NCBI GenBank assembly: GCA_947846985.1
Contig: CANTUZ010000023.1
Coordinates: 4,545,677 to 4,609,676 of the forward strand
Source of the DNA: Fratercula arctica
Taxonomy: Eukaryota; Chordata; Aves; Charadriiformes; Alcidae
DNA length: 64,000 nt
Direction: 5' to 3'
Each line of letters starts with the position of its first letter. Position 1 is the first letter of the stretch. The notes beneath the pieces are model-generated. The model was not told the origin of the DNA. It saw only the letters and a program-made list of their open reading frames with translations, and made no database searches. Below are positions 23,942-35,025 of this stretch, piece by piece. Position numbers and translations under genes: made by a program.

Positions 23942-26472
23942 AGGTGTCTAATCTGCTATATGCTTCCTGAAGATTAACGGAGGATTGAGGGCCATGTACA
24001 TTGATGTCTCCTGTTAGCATCTCTCAGTGAAATTAATATCCCAACAAAGATTACACAGATGCTTTCAAATGACAATTCATTATATTCAGAGGCCAGAAAT
24101 AGCTACGCGCTATTTCTACTGTAGGCTGCCTTTGATCTGCTGTAGCGAATGTTTAAAAGTTTGAGGAGTCTCTGACAAGCAACCTGCATCTCCAAACTTT
24201 TTCTCACGTGAGGGGTTGAACATCTCCCAGCAAAGTCCAGAGACCAGTTTCGCAGCCTAAAACTGTCTGCATGGGTAAAGATTTGCAGAATCAGGCCCTT
24301 TGTGGCCTCTGCTCCCTGCTTAATTTGCTGTTATTTGTTTAGCTCCTGTGCAACAGAGGTTTCCTTAGCAACTGCTGTATCCTTTTACAAGTCATTGTTA
24401 ATGACACGCATTGACGTCGGCTGTGTACGAGGATGCTAAAAAGGATGGTACCCAATAAAAAATAACCTTTGTGATTACCCAGTTTCCTTAAGTAAACACC
24501 ACTATTATCCATCAGGAACTTGCTAGAGGGACTTCTCTTTTGAACAATAATGTAGGTTGCCTTTAGCATTACCAATGGGAGCCTTTTTAAAGCTTGCAAA
24601 GGTCAATAGGAAAATCTCCTGTCCTTTTCTCTTTGTGCCTAATGCCAACACTTACTGGCATACGTCTGGCCAGGAGAGAGGCAATTGCTCTCTAGCCTGT
24701 CTTGCTTCTAAAGACTGAGATCCAATTTCCTGCGCCGAGAAAATATCACTTTGTTGTTAAGTGATGGGAGATGGCAGAGAGCTGGGCCCCGTTCTCAGCT
24801 TTCCTCACGTGCTTCCCGCCCGATGCTCTGCAAGTCAGTCTGCTTCAGATTCCCCAAAACAGGGACACTGGCTGCTCCTCCTCACACAGCAAGCGAAACC
24901 TGTCGCTCATTTCTTCCCTGCATTCTCTGTGTTTGAAGAAGCTGCAGAGAAGAGATCAGGTGCAGAATAAAGCTCCCCAACAGGGTGAAAATCTCAAGTT
25001 TTCTTCACTGGCAGTGTTCCCCCTCCAACTCCGTATAACATCTGGTACTGAAGACAGAATGGGATACGATTAACTAATTTTATTACTGAGTTCATTAATG
25101 TTTTTCTGAAGATATTGGCCAGAAGCACAGGAAAAGATGGCTCAGAGCCATTGTCCAACATGGTATTAATCGGAGCTTGTGCATGTAGCTGATTTCAGTT
25201 GGAGAAGTGGGTAGAGTTGTCCATGTTGAATTCATGCTGCCAGTACTAGGCTCTTACTGGTACTGGAGCGAGCTAGTTTAAAGCTTGCCTGTATCTGTTT
25301 TATTCATCTAGAATGCTGACATGCCCTGAAATGGAATTTGGAGGTTTTCCCATGGAAAATTATGACTTTGCATCAAGAACTTGTTATTTTCCAGTTCGCG
25401 ATTATTATTTTTTGACAAAAAGTTGACGCTATTTGTTTGCAGATAAAACTGGATTTGCTGTTTTCTGGTGGAAATATGAAAAAATTGAGGCAAACATGCT
25501 GTCTGTGAGTGTTTTCAATTTAGTTTGAAAACTCGAGTTTCTACAAGAAAATGAGAGAAGAAAATTCCAAAAGGATTTTCTACCAGTCCTGAAGCGTAGA
25601 CTTCTCTGGTTTAGCCCATTATTTGGGTGGGGTACAGCTTGATTTGAAACCAGATCCAGATTAGGAGACCAGACCAGTCTCTTTTCACTTTCCCCTCTAC
25701 ATTTAGGGGTGCACAGATCTGGGGTTTGATTCAGGCTTACCTCAGATGGAGTTTCATCCACAGGCTAATTACATGCAATATCCTCTTGTTTTCCCCTCCA
25801 AATTCAAGAGAATTTTGGATTCAGTGGGAAAGAGGTTGTAGTTGTCGTCTCAATACATTCTTGATAAGCTGCACACTAACACCGGGCTTGGATAGATGAG
25901 GGAGGTAACGGAGAAACAGTCTCTAACTTACCTGCGCTGAGAATCTCACCAGCATCCCTAATGCTGTGACTAATGGCTGAAGCCCAGGCCAAAACCAGCA
26001 GCATTTTCTTAATTTCAATTTCTTTAATATCAAATGATGCTAAAACTGGAGGAGGACGGTGACCGTAACCTCAAAATGAGAACAGCGTTCTTGAACAAAA
26101 TTTGTTATTGCAATCGGGCTTTATCTTGGGTTGCAATTATTTTCAAATGAGTGGAAACCACTAATACTGCAAGGCCCGATACTCCCTTCTAATTCTTAAC
26201 TGCTCACTGTATAGGTTTTGCATTTTCAATTATTTTTTGAAAGTGACCCAAAAATTCATAAAGAATAAAATAAATTTTATTGGCTTGGGAAAACGTGCAA
26301 AAAATTGCATGGGCCAAATAATTTCTTACATTTAGGCAGCTCTTCTCTGCTGTCACAGTGCAAATTGCCTAAAACTGCTGTGACCTGGTACTGGCACAAC
26401 TGCTGCTTGCTATCCATCAAGCGTGTACAGGTGAAATGGCCCAGAAACAAGCATTCCTCTGGCTATACGTGA
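23942..26472. other. Non-coding unique sequence
   Basis: No supportable gene. A perfect short inverted repeat lies at 24095-24117. A possible ancient-repeat relic around 24225-24330 contains 'gcagaatcaggccctttgtg'. The longest open frame is 110 codons (25429-25761, minus) and is not recognisable. Confidence 0.6.
24095..24117. repeat. Short perfect inverted repeat
   Basis: AGAAATAGC and GCTATTTCT are perfectly complementary 9-base arms around the 5-base loop TACGC. It could form a small hairpin in RNA. There is no T-run or gene next to it, so it is not interpreted as a terminator. Confidence 0.8.
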
Positions 26473-26571
26473 GTATTCTGATCCATACAAGGAGATTTTG
26501 AGGCATTAGGATAGACGATAAGTTGGTGTGGATAAGCTGATCTGCTCTTGAACTGCAGGTAAAGATCCCTT
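26473..26571 (+). repeat. Direct repeat, copy A (99 bp)
   Basis: This 99-base segment aligns without gaps to 27160-27258, with about 83 of 99 positions identical by hand count. Both copies begin 'gtattctgatcca' and include 'aactgcaggtaaagat'. The spacing between starts is 687 bases. Sequence outside the 99 bases does not align convincingly. It could be an old local duplication or two copies of an unnamed dispersed repeat. Confidence 0.85.
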
Positions 26572-26744
26572 GCACATACGCCTGAAGAAATGCAGGAACG
26601 CCTGGAACTGAGGGGCAGGAAAAGCCTGTAATGAATCCCGTATTTACTTTTCATTTTGTTGTTGTTCTTTTCCCTCTTTTTTGCTTGCCCCCACAGAGAG
26701 GAGACCTAAGTTCTACTTGCAGTTTTGCTTCATGACGTTGGATA

Positions 26745-26815
26745 TGGCCTTTCCCTGCTCTCTGTCTTCGTTTCCCATGTATAAAGTGGGGATATTCATA
26801 GAAGCAGAGCCAGAA
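26745..26815 (+). repeat. MIR-like relic
   Basis: 'tgtcttcgtttcccatgtat' followed by 'aaagtggggatattcatag' matches the MIR/ancient SINE pattern 'tgcctcagtttcccatctgtaaaatggggataataatag'. The upstream 'atggcctttccctgctctc' may correspond to the preceding part of the element. The match is by eye. Confidence 0.45.
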
Positions 26816-27159
26816 GGGAACTCCAGGTCAACATCCAGTCCCCTCTTCCGAGACAGGAGCAGTTTTGTCCATGCCATTTCCAAAAGCAGCTTTTGTTAGG
26901 CCTGTTCATAAGAATTGGAAATCGCTCTTAAAAAGCAATAAATTCTTTGTAAACTTACGTGAAGCTTAAGCTCTTTTGAAAACTTGGCTTTTTTATTGCT
27001 AGGATGTTTTTTCCTGCTATTTAACCTGAGTGGCTCTTGCTGCAGCACGAGCCTCCCCCTTCTCACTTTGTGCACTGTGGCCCTGAAGAACAAAGGTCTA
27101 CAGCAGTGATTTGTTTAAGGGTTTTAATGCAACATCAAACAGTGAAAAGTACTTGTAGG

Positions 27160-27258
27160 GTATTCTGATCCACACAAGGAGATTTTGAGGGGCTAGGACA
27201 GAAGATAAACTGGCCTGGATAAGTCGGTCTACTCTTAAACTGCAGGTAAAGATTCCTT
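27160..27258 (+). repeat. Direct repeat, copy B (99 bp)
   Basis: Partner of 26473-26571 at about 84 percent identity with no insertions or deletions. All three plus frames contain stops in both copies. One minus frame is open through both copies, but about ten of its roughly 33 codons differ in amino acid, which argues against selection for a protein. Both copies keep 'CAG|GTAAAG', a good splice donor sequence on the plus strand. Confidence 0.85.
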
Positions 27259-28429
27259 TCTACTACGTCTAACATCCAGGTATTATCATTACTATTTTTT
27301 CATCAAAAGGCAGCTTTCTATACAAACATTCAAAGGATACACAAAAACACAACGCGCCTAATCTAAGGGAGTTGAGTGCACAGCTCCCAGGACTGGAAAT
27401 CAAAACCCACTTAGTGTCCCAGCAGGATGTGATTAGGGACCCAATGGCATCTCTACGACCACAAACTTCACTGAACTTTTAGTTGGCGCTGTGGAGCAGA
27501 GCTGCCCATGAGGATGAATTCTGATTTCTTCTGCCTTTCAGCACAAGTGCAATTTTTGAGCAGGGAGGTGAGTGCCTTGTCGTTAACCTCTGGCAGGAAA
27601 GACGCCGTCAGGCTTATGAACGCTAAGCGTGGACAATTTCTACTCTAATTATAAGGCAGCAGTTTTCATGAGTACTAATGACTCTGTACGGCGTGAAGCA
27701 ATGGAGAAGCAGGTTCTTTTGGACGCAAAGCTTCCGTGAGTTACCGCTCAGTTTGATATGAAAGAGGATTACATGGTTGTGCTCTAAATCCCTAGATATC
27801 CAGATCTCTTACCCACGGATTGAAAAGCAAACACTTTTCATTGTCTTGAAGTTATAGGGAAATAAAAAATAGGGTCCTATTTCAGCCCAAATACATAAAG
27901 AAGCACATAAAGTTGATAGTAACCGAGCTCAGCAACTGAATATCTCGTGAAAATCTTGCTCGTGGCTTTGTAGTCCTGCGTTAGCTATTAGTGACCATGT
28001 TCTGTAAAACATACGCAGCAGCAAAAATGTGCCTGGCTAATCTGCCCAAGCAATCTCGCCCCTCTCTCGCTGAGGGGGAGTTTATGAGAATTTTCTTGGG
28101 AATATTAGAGAAGACATTTAAAAGGATGTATAAAAAGGTTATTAGAAAATTCACTGTTAAGTTGTAATAATAAACACGACTTTAGGGAAGGGAGCGTAGT
28201 CATAAAAACGTTTAGACAAAATAATGATTGACAATGTGCGTGTGCTTGGGGGAAGTAGGGGTAAACATCCATTACAGTATTTGTTATTTGGAGAGATGTT
28301 AGTTGGAACAGTTTCAGACCGAAATATCTGAAAAAGCAAGATTCTTTCAGGCAGGATGTTTATAACAACTCTGGGCCTGACGGTTGCGTCCACTGCCCAT
28401 CCCGCCGTCTGTATACACCCGTGCCTTGT

Positions 28430-28880
28430 TTTCTGTCACCACCACTGCGTCACCCTCCTCATCCCTCGCTGCATCATCCCCTTATTCTTTTTCCTCTCCT
28501 TCTTAATCAGTCTCTACTTTAAAGCCTGTCGCGTTCCCAGTGCACGCAGAGAGACGGTCCCTCAACTCCCAGCCAGGGCTAGTTGTGGGCATGTCCGATA
28601 AACCAAGCGCTGCAGCCCTGTGCCGTTCAGACCTGCCCCCGTACCTTGCCGTCTCTCTCTTCTCCTCTTTCTTTCCTCCTCGTTTTTTGCCTCTTCCCTT
28701 ACCATAATCTCTTTGATCTCTCTCCACCTCCCCCACCATTTTCAACCCTCTCCAGGTTTTCGCTCTCCTATTTTCAGACTTGTTGCGCATTTGCTCCGTG
28801 CGGCAGACCCTGCCTCTTGCAGCATCTGCACTCTCCTTCACCTCAGCCCTTTTACCCCTCTGCCTCCTCTTTCATGACTG
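28430..28880. other. Long pyrimidine-biased tract
   Basis: For about 450 bases the plus strand is strongly enriched in C and T, for example 'ctcttctcctctttctttcc' and 'atctctctccacctccccca'. Purines are sparse but not absent. The skew makes several overlapping plus-strand frames and a purine-rich minus strand rich in Arg, Lys and Glu codons (28503-28841), which should not be read as genes. Such tracts may adopt triplex structures. Confidence 0.6.
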
Positions 28881-29227
28881 GATATGAAAACACTGGTGCC
28901 TGGTATCCAAAACAGATCAATAAGAAGAGACAGAAATCCCACTCAAATAGACTAACCCGAATGGACTTCCCAGCTGACTGCTGAGAAAGTGCATCTGAGC
29001 TGTTGACTCAGCCCACACCCCCGCTTTGCTCTTTCCTGGGGGCCTGGGAGCCGGCGCAGGGGGGACGCTGGCCCGCAGCCATGCCAGCAACTTGTTCGAA
29101 TTAAAGTCTCATGCGTTCACTTGGGTTACTCTGCTCCTGGCTCCCAGGGGGAAGGGGGAGGACGCACACAGAAAGGCAGCAAGGCTTTGCTTTTCTAGCC
29201 GTCACTTTGAGAATTTTTCTCTCTCTC

Positions 29228-29251
29228 TTTTTTTTTTTTTTTTTTTTTTTT
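29228..29251. repeat. Poly-T run
   Basis: Twenty-four T bases follow CTCTCTC. Simple repeat. Confidence 0.9.
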
Positions 29252-29431
29252 GGTCCCTTTAAACTCGTGTTTTAAAGCAAGGCTTCACGCTGTCATTCGG
29301 GACCTGTCAGGGCTCCTGAACAGGGAGGCAGGATGGGAAGACGACGGCACTGGAAAGGAAGAAAAGGGCTCTGATTCAGCAGAGCAGGTCTGTGACTCAA
29401 AGGGCTCCTGCTCTCTGAAAGGGCAAGCTTT

Positions 29432-29475
29432 ACAATGTTATCATTATTACAAATGAGGCAAGCGAAGGAAATCAC
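29432..29475 (-). repeat. MIR- or L2-like relic
   Basis: 'gttatcattattacaaatga' followed by 'ggcaagcgaagg' resembles 'ttatcattattacagatgaggaaactgagg', the reverse orientation of the MIR/L2 3' region. The match is short. Confidence 0.35.
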
Positions 29476-29699
29476 TGGCGTGACAAAGACGGGAAAGCAA
29501 ACACAGAAGAACAGAGGCAGCCGCAAAACCTCGCTGCACCATCTCTAGTGAAAGTCCTTGACCCCCTTCTTCATAGGTCTGTGATCCCAGAAATTCAGAA
29601 TATGAACAATTCCTATAGTCCGTGACTTTCTCCCAGCCTGGCAGAGCCCTTGCCTCCTCCTGAAGATACACCCTAACACTTGACTCCAATAGCTGCCAC

Positions 29700-29750
29700 T
29701 ATGGGACAAGATAGGACAATAGGGACAATAGGACAATACGGGACAAAGAC
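29700..29750. repeat. Short imperfect tandem repeat
   Basis: Five 'ggacaa' units are spaced 8 to 12 bases apart, most within 'gggacaata' or 'ggacaatag' variants. It is a minisatellite-like array of only about 50 bases. Confidence 0.75.
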
Positions 29751-32700
29751 CAGCCTGACCTTCCTGACGCAAGGGCAGGGCGAGTGTTTTGCCACCACGA
29801 AATGCCCCAGCAAATTCTTTAGCCCTCCGCTTGGGACCTAATAAATCTGAGCATGTTAACGTGTGATTAAAACAAGCTGCAAGGCTGAAGCGGCGGCGAG
29901 GAGGGAGATCTGAACAATGCGCTGGTTGATTAATGCTGTGATGAAGTGGGGAGATGGGAGACAAGTTTTCCGGCACGGGCCAAGTCGCAACAAGCGGAAG
30001 TTGGGAAGTCATACGTGTTCTTCAGTCCTCAACGGCGGGGAAAGACCCATCAGCAGCACCGTGTTGATGAAAGCATCTGTAGCCATTTTGGCTGTTCTCA
30101 GCGGACCTGCAAATCCTTCTATCCACATGAGTTAATCTCCACTTTAGTTCCACCTGTTGGGTGTAAAATGGAATAGGTTCATCTGCTTAAAGGTTTTTAG
30201 AGGCATCTTTTGGCATCGTCTACGTCAGGGCAAGTGTATGCTCCCAAGGGCTAGTTAAAGTTGTTGAAAACTCAGGTGTCTCTACCAGGTTGATCTTCAT
30301 CCCAAGCATTCTTACGAAAAGCAAGTGCAAAGAGCGTACCCTAAAACTGCAAAGTGCTCCATCCGAGGCAGCGTGCGAGCGGGCTAATATTTAGTTCAAC
30401 AAGCTGCTGTTCCAGAAACAGTTTGCTTTGAAAAAATGTCACAATTCCTTGAGATAAATTAGAAATCATAGTCTGAAAATACCATGCGAAAAACCAAGAA
30501 GATTTTTCTGTCCTCTAAAACTGTACCTTGACATTTCCCTCTAGTAGCTTAGCAATGTTATTTCATTTACTTTTGTTTAAATGAGTTTTTAATGTATTTT
30601 TAAGGAAGTGTATTATCCTTATCCTAAAATCTGTAATTGGTTTGCAGAAAAATGCTTGAGATTTCTCATCACTTATGCATATAATTACCGGTCTTAGAGA
30701 AAATTGAGAGTTTAGTTCCTTTGTAAGACAGTAACATGCAAAAGGGGAAAAAAATAAGGGAAAGCAGAAATCATTTGGAATTAATTAGAGTCTGGCACAA
30801 TGCAAAATATTCCATAAAATTAACCTGGGAACTGAAAACAGCAACTACTGATCTGCAATGTTACTGAACCTGAAAATCTAGTTTGCTTACAAACCACTGT
30901 AAAATTCCACTGTCTTCATCATCAGATGTTATTTACATGGAAAAAAGGATATTATGGTGGTTTGGTCATCCAAATCCATGTCATAAGTTCTAGGCTCTGG
31001 CTTTTTAGTCACTTCCAGTTACTTTTCCCCTCTGTTCCCCAGCATCCCTCTACAATAAATTACGTCAACTGCAATATTTGTTTGAACTTCTGTACGAAAC
31101 CTGAAATGCCTTTCTGGAGCGCAATAGCTAACTTGAGTTCACCCAGTTTGTCCCTCCAGATGCTGCGCTACCCCTCAACCTCTCTCGGTGCTGAATTTAA
31201 CCCAAACCTTTTAGTACAACGTATTTTAAGATGCTCAACAGGGTCCATCGAAAGCATAAGGAGAGAAATGTCCAGCGACTGAGAAACTCCACTTGGCCAG
31301 AGAAGCATGAGGTAACTGTGTCCCTCTTACAGGCATTTCACTTCAGTCTAAGTTTAGTTATGAACATGGAACTCCAGCAACATTCGTAAAAGGACTCTTC
31401 TGAGCTATGGTTGGCTGAATATGGGATGTAGGAGAAGGTACACAGCACCCACAAGGAGCTGGGATCCTGAATATCTTTCCAAATACTGCCCTTGGGGCCT
31501 TTTTTGTTTTTTATGGTTTTTATTTTATGTTTGTAGGGTATTTGACTAACATCTTTCTGACACTTTCAGTATTTTATTTGAACTTGTTGGCATACATACT
31601 ACTCTGAGCTGCATCAGTGAGCTATTAATTTCTGGGAATCACAGGAAGTTTTATATCACAGACACTTCTTACTTCCCTGTTGCTTTTCTGACCTTCTGAG
31701 CAGTTTTCCATCGGAAGGAACAAGTGAGGGCTTGCAGGGAAAACCATCGCTTAACACCCTCTCACTACCTTTTTGAATATAACAGCCATCAGTAGAAGGA
31801 CTAATACTCAGGACTTCCAATATTTAACAACTTGATACAGCCTGAATATATCCGAAAGCACACTGTATCTATAAGAAGGTGGTATTAAAATCAGTTTCCT
31901 TATAGAGAAGACTTGAAAGAACCAAATTCAGCCAACTTCAGTTCACGGAGTGTGAGGATTTTCTTCAAGGCCATATGAAAGTTTTCTTTCTTAGTCTGAA
32001 GAGTTTGACTCTGCTAAAGGGCAGTTTGCCACCTCTGCTGAGGATCTGCAAGAGGACCCACACTGAGGTCCAACCCAACATAAAATGTTCAGTAAGCATT
32101 CCAGCCCTCTATTTAGTTGTGAGAGTTAATTAACTGTGTATTACAGCATTTAGTCAGGATTCAGGCACAGACATTTTAGTGTGTGGTTGCCTAGTGCTGT
32201 CCTGTCCTGCTGCAGTACTGGGCCTTGTTAGCACCACTGCAATAGAACTAAATAGTTAGTAAAGCTTGTAATAATAGAAAAGCATCGTTTGAAACAGCCT
32301 CTAAACAAGACAGCGGTTGAACATTTTAGACTCTCCAGTTGTCTAATATATACCACAGACTCTGGTGACTGGAGCCAGATTCATTAGTCTTCGAATGACA
32401 GTCCGTAAGTGAACATGGTTAAAAAGCAAGAAATGACTGCGATCATCACCGCAGCTTGGAGAAGACGACCTATGAATCACTTTGAAGGAAGTCCATACTG
32501 GTTCCCTAATAAAAATGTACATTGAAGCAGCTGAACAGAAGGTTGGTTTGTCCAGGCTGGTTCGACTCCAAGGGTTTCATAATGAATTCAAGCCTGAGGT
32601 TCCCCTGTTACATGTTAACATGAATGATAGCTTTGACGGGGAGTACGGAGTGAGGAAGTGAAGCAGGTCTGATGCCGGGTGGCAGCATGCCTTCCACGGA

Positions 32701-32984
32701 ACAGTTTGCAATGGTCTGTGCAGACAGTGGCTTGAAAGTGTGGTAAGAGTCCTGCGGTCTTTATTCAGGCACCATTCAACAATGACACTGCCATTAATAA
32801 TATTTGGGCTTCTTTTTTCCAACAGGCCGGTAAAACCTGACTACTTCTGCATCCCTCACATTCTGTCCCTATTAGAATTTTGTTGGTCTCCTAGCCCATA
32901 ACCTGAGTTGACCGAAAACCCATTCGAGAGTCCAAATTTCTACTTTATAGAGGTATACGCACCCATTTCCTCTGATCTTCTGTT

Positions 32985-33240
32985 TTAAAGCATTGGGTTG
33001 AGACATGGGGGATCTGGGTTGTCACCCTAGCTCTACACGAGTTTTGGCAAGCCACTTCCTCATCCTCTGCCTGTTTTTCTATTTGTGGAAAGGAACTAAT
33101 AATTATTCCTCTGTCAAACTGTTTCCTTGGCCTATTTAGGCTCCTTGGAGAAGAGTCAGGCTCTTGCAAATTGTTTATGCAGTGCCTAGTGCGAGGGAGC
33201 CAAGATCTTGACTGGGACCTATAGAATGTACCATAAATAT
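32985..33240 (+). repeat. Ancient MIR-like interspersed repeat
   Basis: The order of landmarks is that of an old amniote SINE or LINE 3' region. 'ctgggttgtcaccctagctc' is followed by 'ttggcaagccacttcctcat', 'aaaggaactaataattattc', 'gcagtgcctagtgcgaggga' and 'ccataaatatatac'. This parallels 'ttgggcaagtcacttaacctc...aaatggggataataat...agcgcctagcacaatggg...accataatac'. It is one of the better preserved ancient copies here. A reverse-oriented relative lies at 13425-13550. Confidence 0.5.
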
Positions 33241-34023
33241 ATACAACAGGCTTACTCCAACTATAGGATACATCTGCTCTCTAAGGGGTTAGCCTTCGTC
33301 TTCAGCGCAAGTTTTATTCCGGTAACCACAAGCACGAACAAACATACGCAAATAAACTTGTTATTTCCAATGAAATTTGACATCCTCAAACATCCTACGG
33401 CCATCATACGCATCTTACTGAAAGACAGATGCTATTTGTTCAGCTCCTTTTCCTCATCCTTGAGAAAAGGGGATATTGACTTAATCTACGGGTTATGAAA
33501 AAAATGCTCCCACCGGTTCCTAAGTTTACAGAAAATAAAAGAAAGAAAAAGCGAACTTTTATCTAACCAATATTTGAGCTATGTGGCAGGCAACAGGCAA
33601 ATATATTTATAGGAACAAATATACCTCCAGTTAAAATAGTATACTTTTTTCTGTTTGACTGTGAAGACAGAGATCTACATGTAGAGAAATACAGAAATAG
33701 AGAGATAAATACAATTATATGCATATGTTTGTGATTATATCTATCAGTCAAGGTTACATACCTGTGAGTATTTTTATATGAAGCTTGCAGCCCCTCTCCA
33801 ACCCTAAAGGTATGCACGTGGTAGGAAGTGGATTGGTTTTTTGTTCGGGAAGGGGGGGTTAAACATGAAAGGACGTGTTTCCTTGCATGTTCCTCATGCC
33901 ACATGAGCAGCCAACAATGACAGTCAACAACGCGTCCAAGTTGTTATTTGAGGTATTTTCTAAACCACAAAATAAGTGGATTACTAACCAAAAAATCACA
34001 ACTCCTGCCAAAGCACATTTTCT

Positions 34024-34110
34024 AAAAACACAAAATGAAAAAAAAAAAAAAAACCCAAAAACCCAAACAGATTTAACCCATGGGAAAAAAAGGAATAAAA
34101 AAAAAAACAG
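34024..34110. repeat. A-rich low-complexity stretch
   Basis: Poly-A runs are separated by short CCC, GGG and mixed spacers. The minus-strand frame across it is a Phe-rich artefact of this composition. Confidence 0.8.
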
Positions 34111-34479
34111 AGATGACATTAAGTGCAGAGCAAAAGAGAGAGAGACTAATCTGGTGGGTAAACTAAGGTGTTGAAGAATAATTGTTCTTTCCTGCTCTGC
34201 CAGAGAATTCACAAACCAAGTCAACTAAACTCTCCGGCACTTCCCTTTTACCATCTCTGAACCAGGGACAGGAGAACTTTGCAGCCTCACGGTGCTGCTT
34301 TACCTCTTAACTTGCCTGAAGCAAATTGAGCCTCGCAATCTAGATAATAAACTCTTCGACCACTCTGTGCATGAGCAATGGCCAGGAAGATAAGGATATA
34401 GGTGTATTCTTGGTTTGTAATTAGCAAGATTAAGGAGAGAGGGGTAACAGTTATTCCGGGTTACCTAACAGTATTAGTA

Positions 34480-34620
34480 TGAAAGAAATCCTGGCTGGAT
34501 TCTCAGCTGGTGGAAGTGGGCATTGTGCTGCTGCCAATAGAGCTGTGCTGGTTTCTACCAAAAGTAGTCTTCTCCTTCAGGACCAGTAGCGCCAATCTTA
34601 AAGCTATTTTCAGTGTAAGA
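34480..34620. repeat. Ancient amniote repeat relic
   Basis: 'ctggattctcagctggtgga' and 'atagagctgtgctggtttct' follow the frequent old pattern 'gatcctcagctggtgtaaat...ggagctatgctggtttacacc'. A second such relic lies at 53150-53235. Family not assigned. Confidence 0.35.
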
Positions 34621-34969
34621 GCTCACCAGCGCAAGTGAATCGAAGTACAGCTGGTTGTATTATAATAGCTGTTGGGAAATATTTTATATCCAGTTTATGG
34701 TTCATTGCCTATACTTTAAAGAACTGTGATTAGCTTGGGCTCCAAAGTTTCTTCATGTTAATTCCTAACATAGTTCATATTACTTCAACCGTGAAATAGA
34801 AAATATGGCCATATGTGTTGTTCAGTAAAATTCTTCAGTGAATACTTCATGCCGTGTGCCCCTCCATCAGCTGGGTTCGGTGGGGACGTCAGTCAGAACT
34901 GCGAATCCACAGTAACTCCAAAGGGATAACAGTGACGCTCACAGTTGCTTTTCTATGACTTCCATGCTG

Positions 34970-35025
34970 TGATGCAGATTTGATGATCTAAAAGGCCATT
35001 TCTCGTCTCTGACATCTATGATCCT
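34970..35025 (+). mobile_element. Possible old CR1 3' end relic
   Basis: 'ttgatgatctaaaaggccat' followed by 'tctctgacatctatgatcct' resembles a degraded CR1/L3 3' end ('agatgacctaaaaggtccct...atctatgattct'). It is older and more diverged than the four clear CR1 copies. Confidence 0.35.

Larger units (their letters stand above)
27259..32984. other. Non-coding unique sequence
   Basis: No supportable gene. Contents include a pyrimidine-biased tract at about 28430-28880, a 24-base T run at 29228-29251, a small tandem repeat at about 29700-29750, and a MIR-like relic at 29432-29475. The 155-codon minus frame at 29545-30012 and the 133-codon plus frame at 28583-28984 are not recognisable. The latter reflects the biased composition of the tract. 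Confidence 0.6.

Noticed and set aside
28503..28984. ORFs on both strands of the pyrimidine-rich tract
   Set aside because: Their low-complexity Pro/Ser/Leu/Phe (plus) and Arg/Lys/Glu/Gly (minus) content is a direct result of the base skew.
33859..34224. Phe-rich 121-codon minus-strand ORF as a membrane protein
   Set aside because: The hydrophobic run comes from the A-rich low-complexity stretch read in reverse.
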